64,000 bases of DNA from Acanthosepion esculentum (GCA_964036315.1 CAXIWW010000817.1:6359501-6423500); one strand, 5' to 3'; counted from the stretch's first letter, positions 14,124-28,000 are shown. The notes: generated from the sequence alone by a model not told the origin. Numbers and translations: made by a program.

Positions 14124-14966
14124 AGATGACCCACAGTCCCACAAAGTCCCACGCAGATGACCCACAGTCCCACAAAGTCCCACGCAGACGACCCTCCACC
14201 CAGCAGACACTTCCCAGAAAGTCCCACGCAGACGACACACAGTCCCAGAAAGTCCCTAGTAGACGACCCCCTGTCCCAGAAATTCCCACGCGGACGACCC
14301 ACCACCCAGGAGACAGTCCCAGAAATTCCCACGCAGACGACCCCCAGTCCCAGAAAGTCCCACGCAGATGACCCACAGTCCCACAAAGTCCCACGCAGAC
14401 GACCCCCCACCCAGGAGACAATCCCAGAAAGTCCCACGCAGGCGACCCCAGTCCCAGAAAGTCCCACGCAGATGACCCCCAGTACCAAAAAGCCCCTTCA
14501 GTCGACCTCCCACCCAGGAAACAGTCCTACGCAGACGACACCCCACCCAGGAGACAGTCCAAGAAAGTCCTACACAGACGACCCCCCCACCCAGGAGACA
14601 GTACCAGAAATCCCACGCAGACGACCCCCAGTCCCAGAAAGTCCCACCCAGACGACCCCCCAGTCCCAGAAAGACCCTCGCAGACGACCCTCCAACCAGG
14701 AGACAGTCCCAGAAAGTCACACACAGACGACCCCCAGTACCAAAAAGGCCCCTTCAGACGACCTCCCACCCAGGAGACAGTCCAAGAAAGTCCTACACAG
14801 AAGACCCCCTACCCAGGAGACAGTCCCAGAAAGTCCCACGCAGACGACCCCCAGTCCCAGAAAGTCCCACGCAGATGACCCACAGTCCCACAAAGTCCCA
14901 CGCAGACGTCCCCCCACCCAGCAGACACTTCCCAGAAAGTCCCACGCAGACGACACACAGTCCCAG

Positions 14967-16117
14967 AAAGTCCCTAGTAGACGACCCCCTGTCCCAGAAA
15001 TTCCCACGCGGACGACTCACCACCAAGGAGACAGTCCCAGAAATTCCCACGCAGACGACCGCCAGTCCCAGAAAATCCCACGCAGATGACCCACAGTCCC
15101 ACAAAGTCCCACGCAGACGACCCCCCACCCAGGAGGCAGTTCCAGAAAGTCCCACGCAGGCGACCCCAGTCCCAGAAAGTCCCACGCAGATGACCCCCAG
15201 TACCAAAAAGGCCCCTTCAGACGACCTCCCACCCAGGAAACAGTCCCAGAAAGTCCCACGCAGACGACCCCCCACACAGGAGACAGTCCCAGAAAGTCCC
15301 ACGCAGACGACACCCAGTCCCAGAAAGTCCCACGCAGAGGACCCACCACCTAGAAGACAGTCCCAGAAAGTCCCACGCAGACGACCCCCACCCAGGAGAC
15401 AGTCCCAGAAAGACCCACGCAGACGACACCCAGTCCCAGAAAGTCGGAGGCAGACGACCCCCCAGACAGGAGACAGTCACAGAAAGTCCCACGCAGACGA
15501 CCCCCAGACCCAGAAAGTCCCACGAAGACGACCCCCCACCCAGGAGACAGTCCAAGAAAGTCCTACACAGACGACCCCCCACCTAGGAGACAGTCCCAGA
15601 AAGTCCCACGCAGACGACCCCAAGTCCCAGAAAGTCCCACGCAGATGACCCACAGTCCCACAAAGTCCCACGCAGACGACCCCCCACCCAGCAGACACTT
15701 CCCAGAAAGTCCCACGCAGACGACACACAATCCCAGAAAGTCCCTAGTAGACGACCCCCTGTCCCAGAAATTCCCACGCAGACGACCCCCCCACCCAGGA
15801 GACAGTCCCAGAAATTCCCACGCAGACGACCCCCAGTCCCAGAAAGTCTCACGCAGATGACCCACAGTCCCACAAAGTCCCACGCAGACGACCCACCACC
15901 CAGCAGACACTTCCCAGAAAGTCCCACGCAGACGACACCCAGTCCCAGAAAGTCCCTAGTAGACGACCCCCTGTCCCAGAAATTCCCACGCAGACGACCC
16001 CACACCCAGGAGACAGTCCCAGAAAGTCCCAAACAGACGACCCCCATCCAGGAGACAGTCCAAGAAAGTCCCACGCAGACGACACCCCACCCAGGAGACT
16101 GTCCCAGAAAGTCCCAC
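14967..16117 (+). repeat. 2.46-2.50-kb-spaced duplication in A2, copy 2
   Basis: This is the partner of 12,512-13,620. It carries one additional 42-bp long unit near 15,370. The remaining differences are scattered single bases. Confidence 0.75.
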
Positions 16118-16807
16118 GCAGACGATCCCCAGTCCCAGAAAGTCCCACGCAGACGACCCCCAGTCCCAGAAAGTCCCACAGAGACGACTCCCCCACCCAG
16201 GAGTCAGTCCCAGAAAGTCCCACGCAGACGACCCCCTGTCCCAGAAATTCCCACGCAGACGACACCCCACCCGGGAGACAGTACCAGAAAGTCCCACGTA
16301 GACGACACCCCAGACAGGAGACAGTCCCAGAAAGTCCCACGCAGACGACCCCCAGTCCCACAAAGTCCCACGCAGACGACCCCCCACCTAGGAGACAGTC
16401 CAAGAAAGTCCTACGCAGACGACCCCCCACCCAGGAGACAGTCCCACGCAGGCGACCCCAGTCGCAGAAAGTCCCACGCAGATGACCCCCAGTACCAAAA
16501 AGGCCCCTTCAGACGACCTCCCACCCAGGAGACAGTCCCAGAAAGTCCCACGCAGACGACCCCCCACCCAGGAGACAGTCCCAGAAAGTCCCACGCAGAC
16601 GACCCCCAGTCCCAGAAAGTCCCACGCAGATGACCCCCAGTCCCAGAAAGTCACACGCAGACGACCCCCACCCAGGAGACAGTCCAAGAGAGTCCAACGC
16701 AGACGACCCCCCCACCCGGGAGACAGTCCCAGAAAGTCCCACGCAGACGACCCCAGTCCCAGAAAGTCCGACGCAGACGACCCCCAGTCCCAGAAAGTCC
16801 CACGCAG

Positions 16808-19427
16808 ATGACCCCCAGTCCCACAAAGTCCAACGCAGACGTCCCCCCACCCAGCAGACACTTCCCAGAAAGTCCCAGGCAGACACCCAGTCCCAGAAAG
16901 TTCCACGCAGACGACCCCCCAGACAGGAGACAGTCCCAGAAAGTCCCACGCAGACGACCCCCAGTCCGAGAAAGTCCCACGCAGACGATCCCCACCCAGG
17001 AGACAGTCCAAGAAAGTCCTAAGCAGACGACCCCCCCACCCAGGAGACAGTCCCAGAAAGTACCACGCAGACGACCCCCAGTCCCAGAAAGTCCCACGCA
17101 GATGACCACCAGTCCCAAAAAGACCCCTTCAGACGACCTCGCACCCAGGAGACAGTCCAAGAAAGTCCCTCGCAGACGATCCCCATTCCCAGAAAGTCCA
17201 GCGCAGACGACACCCCAGCCAGGAGACAGTCCCAGAAAGTCCCACGCAGACGACACACAGTCCCAGAAAGTCCCACGCAGACGGCCCCCACCCAGGAGAC
17301 AGTCACAGAATGTCCCACGCAGACGACCCCCAGCCCAGGGGACAGTCCCAGAAAGTCCCATGCAGACGACCTCCAGTCCCAGAAAGTCCCACGCAGACGA
17401 CCCCTCACCCAGGAGACAGTCCCAGAAAGTCCCACGCAGACGACCCACCAGACAGGTGACAGTCCCAGAAAGTCCCACGCAGACGACTCCCAGTCCCAGA
17501 AAGTCCCACGCAGAAGACCCCCCACCCAGGAGAAATTCCCAGAAAGTCCACGCAGACGGCCCCCAGTACGAGAAAGTCCCACGCTGATGACCTCCAGTCC
17601 CAGAAGGTCCCACGCCGACGACCCCCAATCCAGGAGACAGTCCCAGAAAGTCCCAACAGTCGACACCCCACCCAGGAGACAGTCCCAGAAAGTCCCACGC
17701 AGACGACCCCCCCATCCAGGAGACAGTCCCAGAAAGTCCCACGGAGACGACCCCCAGTCCCAGAAAGATCCACGCAGACGACCCCCCACCCAGGAGACAG
17801 TCCCAGAACGTCCCAAACAGACGACCCCCCACCCTGGAGACAGTCCAAGAAAGTCCTACGAAGACGAACCCCAACCAGGAGACAGTCCCAGAAAGTACCA
17901 CGCAGACGACCCCCAGTCCCAGAAAGTCCCACGCAGATGACCCCCAGTCCCAAAAAGGCCCCTTCAGACGACATCCCACCCAGGAGACAGTCCCAGAAAG
18001 TCCCACGCAGACGACCCCCCACCCAGGAGACAGTCCCAGAAAGTCCCACGCAGACGACCCCCCACCCAGGAGACAGTCCCAGAAAGTCCCACGCAGCCGA
18101 CCCTCCAGACAGGAGACAGTCCCACAAACTCCCACGCAGACGACCCACAGTCCCAGAAAGTCCCACGCAGATGACCCCCAGTCCCAAAAAGGCCTCTTCA
18201 GACGACCTCCCACCCAGGAGACAGTCCCAGAAAGTCCCACGCAGACGACCCCAGTCCCAGTAAGTCACAGGCAGACGACCCCCCAGACAGGAGACAGTCC
18301 CAGAAAGTCCCACGCAGACGACCCCCAGTCCCAGAAAGTCCCACGCAGACGACCCCCCACCCAGCAGACAGTCCAAGAAAGTCCTACGCAGACGACCCCC
18401 CCACCCAGGATACAGTCCCAGAAAGTGCCAGGCAGACGACCCCCAGTCCCAGAAAGTCCGACGCAGACGACCCCCAGTCACAGAAAGACCCACGCAGATG
18501 ACCCCCAGTCCCACAAAGTCCAACGCAGACGTCCCCCCACCCAGCAGACACTTCCCAGAAAGTCCCAGGCAGACGAAACCCAGTCCCAGAAAGTTCCACG
18601 CAGACGACCCCCCAGACAGGAGACAGTCCCACGCAGACGATCCCCACCCAGGAGACAGTCCAAGAAAGTCCTACGCAGACGACCCCCCCACCCAGGAGAC
18701 ACCCAGAAAGTACCAAGCAGACGACCCCCAGTCCCAGAAAGTCCCACGCAGATGACCACCACTCCCAAAAAGGCCCCTTCAGACGACCTCCCACCCAGGA
18801 GACAGTCCCAGAAAGTCCCACGCAGACGACCCCCATTCCCAGAAAGTCCCACGCAGACGACCCCCCAGCCAGGAGACAGTCCCAGAAAGTCCCACGCAGA
18901 CGACACACAGTCCCAGAAAGTCCCACGCAGACGGCCCCCACCCAGGAGACAGTCACAGAATGTCCCACGCAGACGACCCCCAGCCCAGGAGACAGTCCCA
19001 GAAAGTCCCATGCAGACGACCTCCAGTCCCAGAAAGTCCCACGCAGACGACCCCTCACCCAGGAGACAGTCCCAGAAAGTCCCACGCAGACGACCCACCA
19101 GACAGGAGACAGTCCCAGAAAGTCCCACGCAGACGACCCCCAGTCCCAGAAAGTCCCACGCAGAAGACCCCCCACCCAGGAGAAATTCCCAGAAAGTCCA
19201 CGCAGACGGCCCCCAGTACGAGAAAGTCCCACGCAGATGACCTCCAGTCCCAGAAGGTCCCACGCCGACGACCCCCAATCCAGGAGACAGTCCCAGAAAG
19301 TCCCAACAGTCGACACCCCACCCAGGAGACAGTCCCAGAAAGTCCCACGCAGACGACCCCCCCATCCAGGAGACAGTCCCAGAAAGTCCGACGCAGACGA
19401 CCCCCAGTCCCAGAAAGTCCCACGCAG
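16808..19427 (+). repeat. Family A zone A3, higher-order repeat copy 1
   Basis: A unit reading caaagtccaacgcagacgt marks the start of a higher-order repeat. The marker starts near 16,808, 18,498, 19,428, 21,091, 22,021, 23,140, 24,684 and 26,374. Copy 1 is 2,620 bp and splits into halves of 1,690 and 930 bp. A second marker, cccaacagtcgacacc, lies at 17,652 and 19,302. The same points in copy 2 are at 20,245 and 21,895, both exactly 2,593 bp later. Copy 1 keeps about 30 bp near 17,150 that copy 2 has lost. No gene is supported; the open frames follow from the stop-free unit. Confidence 0.85.
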
Positions 19428-22020
19428 ATGACCCCCAGTCCCACAAAGTCCAACGCAGACGTCCCCCCACCCAGCAGACACTTCCCAGAAAGTCCCAGGC
19501 AGACGACACCCAGTCCAAGAAAGTTCCACGCAGACGACCCCCCAGACAGGAGACAGTCCCAGAAAGTCCCACGCAGACGACCCCCAGTCCGAGAAAGTCC
19601 CACGCAGACGATCCCCACCCAGGAGACAGTCCAAGAAAGTCCTAAGCAGACGACCCCCCCACCCAGGAGACAGTCCCAGAAAGTACCACGCAGACGACCC
19701 CCAGTCCCAGAAAGTCCCACGCAGATGACCACCAGTCCCAAAAAGGCCCCTTCAGACGACCTCCCAACCAGGAGACATTCCCAGAAAAGTCCAGCGCAGA
19801 CGACCCCCCAGCCAGGAGACAGTCCCAGAAAGTCCCACGCAGACGACACACAGTCCCAGAAAGTCCCACGCAGACGGCCCCCACCCAGGAGACAGTCACA
19901 GAATGTCCCACGCAGACGACCCCCAGCCCAGGGGACAGTCCCAGAAAGTCCCATGCAGACGACCTCCAGTCCCAGAAAGTCCCACGCAGACGACCCCTCA
20001 CCCAGGAGACAGTCCCAGAAAGTCCCACGCAGACGACCCACCAGACAGGAGACAGTCCCAGAAAGTCCCACGCAGACGACTCCCAGTCCCAGAAAGTCCC
20101 ACGCAGAAGACCCCCCACCCAGGAGAAATTCCCAGAAAGTCCACGCAGACGGCCCCCAGTACGAGAAAGTCCCACGCTGATGACCTCCAGTCCCAGAAGG
20201 TCCCACGCCGACGACCCCCAATCCAGGAGACAGTCCCAGAAAGTCCCAACAGTCGACACCCCACCCAGGAGACAGTCCCAGAAAGTCCCACGCAGACGAC
20301 CCCCCCATCCAGGAGACAGTCCCAGAAAGTACCACGGAGACGACCCCCAGTCCCAGAAAGATCCACGCAGACGACCCCCCACCCAGGAGACAGTCCCAGA
20401 ACGTCCCAAACAGACGACCCCCCACCCTGGAGACAGTCCAAGAAAGTCCTACGAAGACGAACCCCAACCAGGAGACAGTCCCAGAAAGTACCACGCAGAC
20501 GACCCCCAGTCCCAGAAAGTCCCACGCAGATGACCCCCAGTCCCAAAAAGGCCCCTTCAGACGACATCCCACCCAGGAAACAGTCCCAGAAAGTCCCACG
20601 CAGACGACCCCCCACCCAGGAGACAGTCCCAGAAAGTCCCACGCAGACGACCCCCCACCCAGGAGACAGTCCCAGAAAGTCCCACGCAGCCGACCCTCCA
20701 GACAGGAGACAGTCCCACAAACTCCCACGCAGACGACCCACAGTCCCAGAAAGTCCCACGCAGATGACCCCCAGTCCCAAAAAGGCCTCTTCAGACGACC
20801 TCCCACCCAGGAGACAGTCCCAGAAAGTCCCACGCAGACGACCCCAGTCCCAGTAAGTCACAGGCAGACGACCCCCCAGACAGGAGACAGTCCCAGAAAG
20901 TCCCACGCAGACGACCCCCAGTCCCAGAAAGTCCCACGCAGACGACCCCCCACCCAGCAGACAGTCCAAGAAAGTCCTACGCAGACGACCCCCCCACCCA
21001 GGATACAGTCCCAGAAAGTGCCAGGCAGACGACACCCAGTCCCAGAAAGTCCGACGCAGACGACCCCCAGTCACAGAAAGACCCACGCAGATGACCCCCA
21101 GTCCCACAAAGTCCAACGCAGACGTCCCCCCACCCAGCAGACACTTCCCAGAAAGTCCCAGGCAGACGAAACCCAGTCCCAGAAAGATCCACGCAGACGA
21201 CCCCCCAGACAGGAGACAGTCCCAGAAAGTCCCACGCAGACGACCCCCAGTCCGAGAAAGTCCCACGCAGACGATCCCCACCCAGGAGACAGTCCAAGAA
21301 AGTCCTACGCAGATGACCCCCCCCCACCCAGGAGACACCCAGAAAGTACCAAGCAGACGACCCCCAGTCCCAGAAAGTCCCACGCAGATGACCACCACTC
21401 CCAAAAAGGCCCCTTCAGACGACCTCCCACCCAGGAGACAGTCCCAGAAAGTCCCACGCAGACGACCCCCATTCCCAGAAAGTCCCACGCAGACGACACA
21501 CAGTCCCAGAAAGTCCCACGCAGACGGCCCCCACCCAGGAGACAGTCACAGAATGTCCCACGCAGACGACCCGCAGCCCAGGAGACAGTCCCAGAAAGTC
21601 CCATGCAGACGACCTCCAGTCCCAGAAAGTCCCACGCAGACGACCCCTCACCCAGGAGACAGTCCCAGAAAGTCCCACGCAGACGACCCACCAGACAGGA
21701 GACAGTCCCAGAAAGTCCCACGCAGACGACCCCCAGTCCCAGAAAGTCCCACGCAGAAGACCCCCCACCCAGGAGAAATTCCCAGAAAGTCCACGCAGAC
21801 GGCCCCCAGTACGAGAAAGTCCCACGCAGATGACCTCCAGTCCCAGAAGGTCCCACGCCGACGACCCCCAATCCAGGAGACAGTCCCAGAAAGTCCCAAC
21901 AGTCGACACCCCACCCAGGAGACAGTCCCAGAAAGTCCCACGCAGACGACCCCCCCATCCAGGAGACAGTCCCAGAAAGTCCGACGCAGACGACCCCCAG
22001 TCCCAGAAAGTCCCACGCAG
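19428..22020 (+). repeat. Family A zone A3, higher-order repeat copy 2 (2,593 bp)
   Basis: This block repeats the unit order of copy 1 at an offset of 2,593 bp at many points (17,587/20,180; 17,940/20,533; 18,498/21,091; 18,960/21,553; 19,240/21,833). Local indels cancel: relative to copy 1 there is a gain of about 41 bp near 21,217, two extra C near 21,320, and loss of one 43-bp unit near 21,495. The block is therefore a true tandem copy that has since exchanged single units. Confidence 0.85.
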
Positions 22021-25000
22021 ATGACCCCCAGTCCCACAAAGTCCAACGCAGACGTCCCCCCACCCAGCAGACACTTCCCAGAAAGTCCCAGGCAGACGAC
22101 ACCCAGTCCCAGAAAGTTCCACGCAGACGACCCCCCAGACAGGAGACAGTCCCAGAAAGTCCCACGCAGACGACCCCCAGTCCGAGAAAGTCCCACGCAG
22201 ACGATCCCCACCCAGGAGACAGTCCAAGAAAGTCCTAAGCAGACGACCCCCCCACCCAGGAGACAGTCCCAGAAAGTACCACGCAGACGACCCCCAGTCC
22301 CAGAAAGTCCCACGCAGATGACCACCAGTCCCAAAAAGGCCCCTTCAGACGACCTCCCACCCAGGAGACAGTCCAAGAAAGTCCCTCGCAGACGATCCCC
22401 ATTCCCAGAAAGTCCAGCGCAGACGACCCCCCAGCCAGGAGACAGTCCCAGAAAGTCCCACGCAGACGACACACAGTCCCAGAAAGTCCCACGCAGACGG
22501 CCCCCACCCAGGAGACAGTCACAGAATGTCCCACGCAGACGACCCCCAGCCCAGGGGACAGTCCCAGAAAGTCCCATGCAGACGACCTCCAGTCCCAGAA
22601 AGTCCCACGCAGACGACCCCTCACCCAGGAGACAGTCCCAGAAAGTCCCACGCAGACGACCCACCAGACAGGAGACAGTCCCAGAAAGTCCCACGCAGAC
22701 GACTCCCAGTCCCAGAAAGTCCCACGCAGAAGACCCCCCACCCAGGAGAAATTCCCAGAAAGTCCACGCAGACGGCCCCCAGTACGAGAAAGTCCCACGC
22801 TGATGACCTCCAGTCCCAGAAGGTCCCACGCCGACGACCCCCAATCCAGGGGACAGTCCCAGAAAGTCCCAACAGTCGACACCCCACCCAGGAGAAATTC
22901 CCAGAAAGTCCACGCAGACGGCCCCCAGTACGAGAAAGTCCCACGCAGATGACCTCCAGTCCCAGAAGGTCCCACGCCGACGACCCCCAATCCAGGAGAC
23001 AGTCCCAGAAAGTCCCAACAGTCGACACCCCACCCAGGAGACAGTCCCAGAAAGTCCCACGCAGACGACCCCCCCATCCAGGAGACAGTCCCAGAAAGTC
23101 CGACGCAGACGACCCCCAGTCCCAGAAAGTCCCACGCAGATGACCCCCAGTCCCACAAAGTCCAACGCAGACGTCCCCCCACCCAGCAGACACTTCCCAG
23201 AAAGTCCCAGGCAGACGACACCCAGTCCCAGAAAGTTCCACGCAGACGACCCCCCACCCAGGAGACAGTCCAAGAAAGTCCTAAGCAGACGACCCCCCCA
23301 CCCAGGAGACAGTCCCAGAAAGTACCACGCAGACGACCCCCAGTCCCAGAAAGTCCCACGCAGATGACCACCAGTCCCAAAAAGGCCCCTTCAGACGACC
23401 TCCCACCCAGGAGACAGTCCAAGAAAGTCCCTCGCAGACGATCCCCATTCCCAGAAAGTCCAGCGCAGACGACCCCCCAGCCAGGAGACAGTCCCAGAAA
23501 GTCCCACGCAGACGACACACAGTCCCAGAAAGTCCCACGCAGACGGCCCCCACCCAGGAGACAGTCACAGAATGTCCCACGCAGACGACCCCCAGCCCAG
23601 GGGACAGTCCCAGAAAGTCCCATGCAGACGACCTCCAGTCCCAGAAAGTCCCACGCAGACGACCCCTCACCCAGGAGACAGTCCCAGAAAGTCCCACGCA
23701 GACGACCCACCAGACAGGAGACAGTCCCAGAAAGTCCCACGCAGACGACTCCCAGTCCCAGAAAGTCCCACGCAGAAGACCCCCCACCCAGGAGAAATTC
23801 CCAGAAAGTCCACGCAGACGGCCCCCAGTACGAGAAAGTCCCACGCTGATGACCTCCAGTCCCAGAAGGTCCCACGCCGACGACCCCCAATCCAGGAGAC
23901 AGTCCCAGAAAGTCCCAACAGTCGACACCCCACCCAGGAGACAGTCCCAGAAAGTCCCACGGAGACGACCCCCAGTCCCAGAAAGATCCACGCAGACGAC
24001 CCCCCACCCAGGAGACAGTCCCAGAACGTCCCAAACAGACGACCCCCCACCCTGGAGACAGTCCAAGAAAGTCCTACGAAGACGAACCCCAACCAGGAGA
24101 CAGTCCCAGAAAGTACCACGCAGACGACCCCCAGTCCCAGAAAGTCCCACGCAGATGACCCCCAGTCCCAAAAAGGCCCCTTCAGACGACATCCCACCCA
24201 GGAGACAGTCCCAGAAAGTCCCACGCAGACGACCCCCCACCCAGGAGACAGTCCCAGAAAGTCCCACGCAGACGACCCCCCACCCAGGAGACAGTCCCAG
24301 AAAGTCCCACGCAGACGACCCTCCAGACAGGAGACAGTCCCACAAACTCCCACGCAGACGACCCACAGTCCCAGAAAGTCCCACGCAGATGACCCCCAGT
24401 CCCAAAAAGGCCTCTTCAGACGACCTCCCACCCAGGAGACAGTCCCAGAAAGTCCCACGCAGACGACCCCAGTCCCAGTAAGTCACAGGCAGACGACCCC
24501 CCAGACAGGAGACAGTCCCAGAAAGTCCCACGCAGACGACCCCCAGTCCCAGAAAGTCCCACGCAGACGACCCCCCACCCAGCAGACAGTCCAAGAAAGT
24601 CCTACGCAGACGACCCCCCCACCCAGGAGACAGTCCAAGAAAGTCCTACGCAAACGACCCCCAGTCACAGAAAGACCCACGCAGATGACCCCCAGTCCCA
24701 CAAAGTCCAACGCAGACGTCCCCCCACCCAGCAGACACTTCCCAGAAAGTCCCAGGCAGACGAAACCCAGTCCCAGAAAGTTCCACGCAGACGACCCCCC
24801 AGACAGGAGACAGTCCCAGAAAGTCCCACGCAGACGACCCCCAGTCCGAGAAAGTCCCACGCAGACGATCCCCACCCAGGAGACAGTCCAAGAAAGTCCT
24901 ACGCAGACGACCCCCCCACCGAGGAGACACCCAGAAAGTACCAAGCAGACGACCCCCAGTCCCAGAAAGTCCCACGCAGATGACCACCACTCCCAAAAAG

Positions 25001-28000
25001 GCCCCTTCAGACGACCTCCCACCCAGGAGACAGTCCCAGAAAGTCCCATGCAGACGACCCCCATTCCCAGAAAGTCCCACGCAGACGACCCCCCAGCCAG
25101 GAGACAGTCCCAGAAAGTCCCACGCAGACGACACACAGTCCCAGAAAGTCCCACGCAGACGGCCCCCACCCAGGAGACAGTCACAGAATGTCCCACGCAG
25201 ACGACCCCCAGCCCAGGAGACAGTCCCAGAAAGTCCCATGCAGACGACCTCCAGTCCCAGAAAGTCCCACGCAGACGACCCCTCACCCAGGAGACAGTCC
25301 CAGAAAGTCCCACGCAGACGACCCACCAGACAGGAGACAGTCCCAGAAAGTCCCACGCAGACGACCCCCAGTCCCAGAAAGTCCCACGCAGAAGACCCCC
25401 CACCCAGGAGAAATTCCCAGAAAGTTTACGCAGACGGCCCCCAGTACGAGAAAGTCCCACGCAGATGACCTCCAGTCCCAGAAGGTCCCACGCCGACGAC
25501 CCCCAATCCAGGAGACAGTCCCAGAAAGTCCCAACAGTCGACACCCCACCCAGGAGACAGTCCCAGAAAGTCCCACGCAGACGACCCCCCCATCCAGGAG
25601 ACAGTCCCAGAAAGTCCCACGGAGACGACCCCCAGTCCCAGAAAGTTCCACGCAGACGACCCCCCACCCAGGAGACAGTCCCAGAACGTCCCAAACAGAC
25701 GACCCCCCACCCTGGAGACAGTCCAAGAAAGTCCTACGAAGACGAACCCCAACCAGGAGACAGTCCCAGAAAGTACCACGCAGACGACCCCCAGTCCCAG
25801 AAAGTCCCACGCAGATGACCCCCAGTCCCAAAAAGTCCCCTTCAGACGACATCCCACCCAGGCGACAGTCCCAGAAAGTCCCACGCAGACGACCCCCCAC
25901 CCAGGAGTCAGTCCCAGAAAGTCCCACGCAGACGACCCCCCACCCAGGAGACAGTCCCAGAATGTCCCACGCAGACGACCCAGCAGACAGGAGACAGTCC
26001 CACAAACTCCCACGCAGACGACCCACAGTCCCAGAAAGTCCCACGCAGATGACCCCCAGTCCCAAAAAGGCCCCTTCAGACGACCTCCCACCCAGGAGAC
26101 AGTCCCAGAAAGTCCCACGCAGACGACCCCAGTCCCAGTAAGTCACACGCAGACGACCCCCAAGACAGGAGACAGTCCCAGAAAGTCCCACGCAGACGAC
26201 TCCCATTCCCAGAAAGTCCCACGCAGACGACCCCCCACCCAGGAGACAGTCCAAGAAAGTCCTACGCAGACGACCCCCCACCCAGGATACAGTCCCAGAA
26301 AGTCCCACGCAGACGACCCCAGTCCCAGAAAGTCCCACGCAGATGACCCCCAGTCCCAGAAAGTCACACGCAGATGACCCCCAGTCCCACAAAGTCCAAC
26401 GCAGACGTCCACCCACCCAGCAGACACTTCCCAGAAAGTCCCATGCAGACGACCCCCCAGACAGGAGACAGTCCCAGAAAGTCCCACGCAGACGACTCCC
26501 AGTCCGAGAAAGTCCCACGCAGACGATCCCCACCCAGGAGACAGTCCAAGAAAGTCCTACGCAAACGACCCCCCCCCACCCAGGAGACAGTCCCAGAAAG
26601 TACCACGCAGACGACCCCCAGTCCCAGAAAGTCCCACGCAGATGACCACCAGTCCAAAAAGGCCCCTTCAGACGACGTCCCACCCAGGAGACAGTCCCAG
26701 AAAGTCCCACGCAGACGACCCCCATTCCCAGAAAGTCCCACGCAGACGACCCCCCAGCCAGGAGACAGTCACAGAATGTCCCACGCAGACGACCCCCAGC
26801 CCAGGAAACTGTCCCAGAAAGTCCCATGCAGACGACCTCCAGTCCCAGAAAGTCCCACGCAGACGACCCCTCACCCAGGAGACAGACCCAGAAAGTCCCA
26901 CGCCGACGACCCACCAGACAGGAGACAGTCCCAGAAAGTCCCACGCAGACGACCCCCAATCCCAGAAAGTCCCACGCAGAAGACCCCCCACCCAGGAGAA
27001 ATTCCCAGAAAGTCCACGCAGACGGCCCCCAGTACGAGAAAGTCCCACGCAGATGACCTCCAGTCCCAGAAGGTCCCACGCCGACGACCCCCAATCCAGG
27101 AGACCGTCCCAGAAAGTCCCAACAGTCGACACCCCACCCAGGAGACAGTCCCAGAAAGTCCCACGCAGACGACCCCCCCATCCAGGAGACAGTCCCAGAA
27201 AGTCCCACGGAGACGACCCCCAGTCCCAGAAAGTTCCACGCAGACGACCCCCCACCCAGGAGACAGTCCCAGAACGTCCCAAACAGACGACCCCCCACCC
27301 TGGAGACAGTCCAAGAAAGTCCTACGAAGACGAACCCCAACCAGGAGACAGTCCCAGAACGTACCACGCAGACGACCCCCAGTCCCAGAAAGTCCCACGC
27401 AGATGACCCCCAGTCCCAAAAAGTCCCCTTCAGACGACATCCCACCCAGGAGACAGTCCCAGAAAGTCCCACGCAGACGACCCCCCACCCAGGAGACAGT
27501 CCCAGAAAGTCCCACGCAGACGACCCCCCACCCAGGAGACAGTCCCACAAACTCCCACGCAGACGACCCACAGTCCCAGAAAGTCCCACGCAGACGACCC
27601 CCCACCCAGGAGACAGTCCCAGAAAGTCCGACGCAGACGACACCCAGTCCCAGAAAGTCCCACGCAGACGGCCCCCACCCAGGAGACAGTCACAGAAAGT
27701 CCCACGCCGACGACCCCCAATCCAGGAGACAGTCCCAGAAAGTCCCAACAGTCGACACCCCACCCAGGAGACAGTCCCTGAAAGTCCCACGCAGACGACA
27801 CCCAGTCCAGGAGACAGTTCCAGAAAGTCCCATGCAGACGACCCACCAGACACGAGACAGTCCCACAAACTCCCACGCAGACGACCCACAGTCCCAGAAA
27901 GTCCCACGCAGACGACCCACCAGACAGCAGACAGTCCCACAAACTCCCACGCAGACGACCCACAGTCCCAGAAAGTCCCACGCAGACGACCCCCCACCCA

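Larger units (their letters stand above)
8201..16807 (+). repeat. Family A satellite, zone A2 (intermediate subfamilies)
   Basis: The 31-bp and 43-bp units continue in the same orientation, but the A1 marker variants stop. From 11,428 a new marker appears: a unit reading aaaaaggccccttcagacga, seen near 11,430, 12,100, 12,757, 13,757, 14,490, 14,740, 15,205 and 16,497. Long units in which caggagac becomes cagcagacacttccc also become common (for example 13,192, 13,406, 14,204, 14,922, 15,689 and 15,899). Two overlapping sets of duplications lie inside this zone and are listed separately. Both zone limits are gradual and approximate. No gene is supported. Confidence 0.9.

Noticed and set aside
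25283..27997. A 904-codon open frame on the - strand, and many others of 300-750 codons in family A on both strands
   Set aside because: All are translations of the 31/43-bp repeat. They occur in overlapping frames and on both strands over the same DNA, their peptides are one cycling low-complexity sequence, and they begin and end where random unit variants create or remove stops. Nothing supports a promoter, splice sites or a conserved domain.
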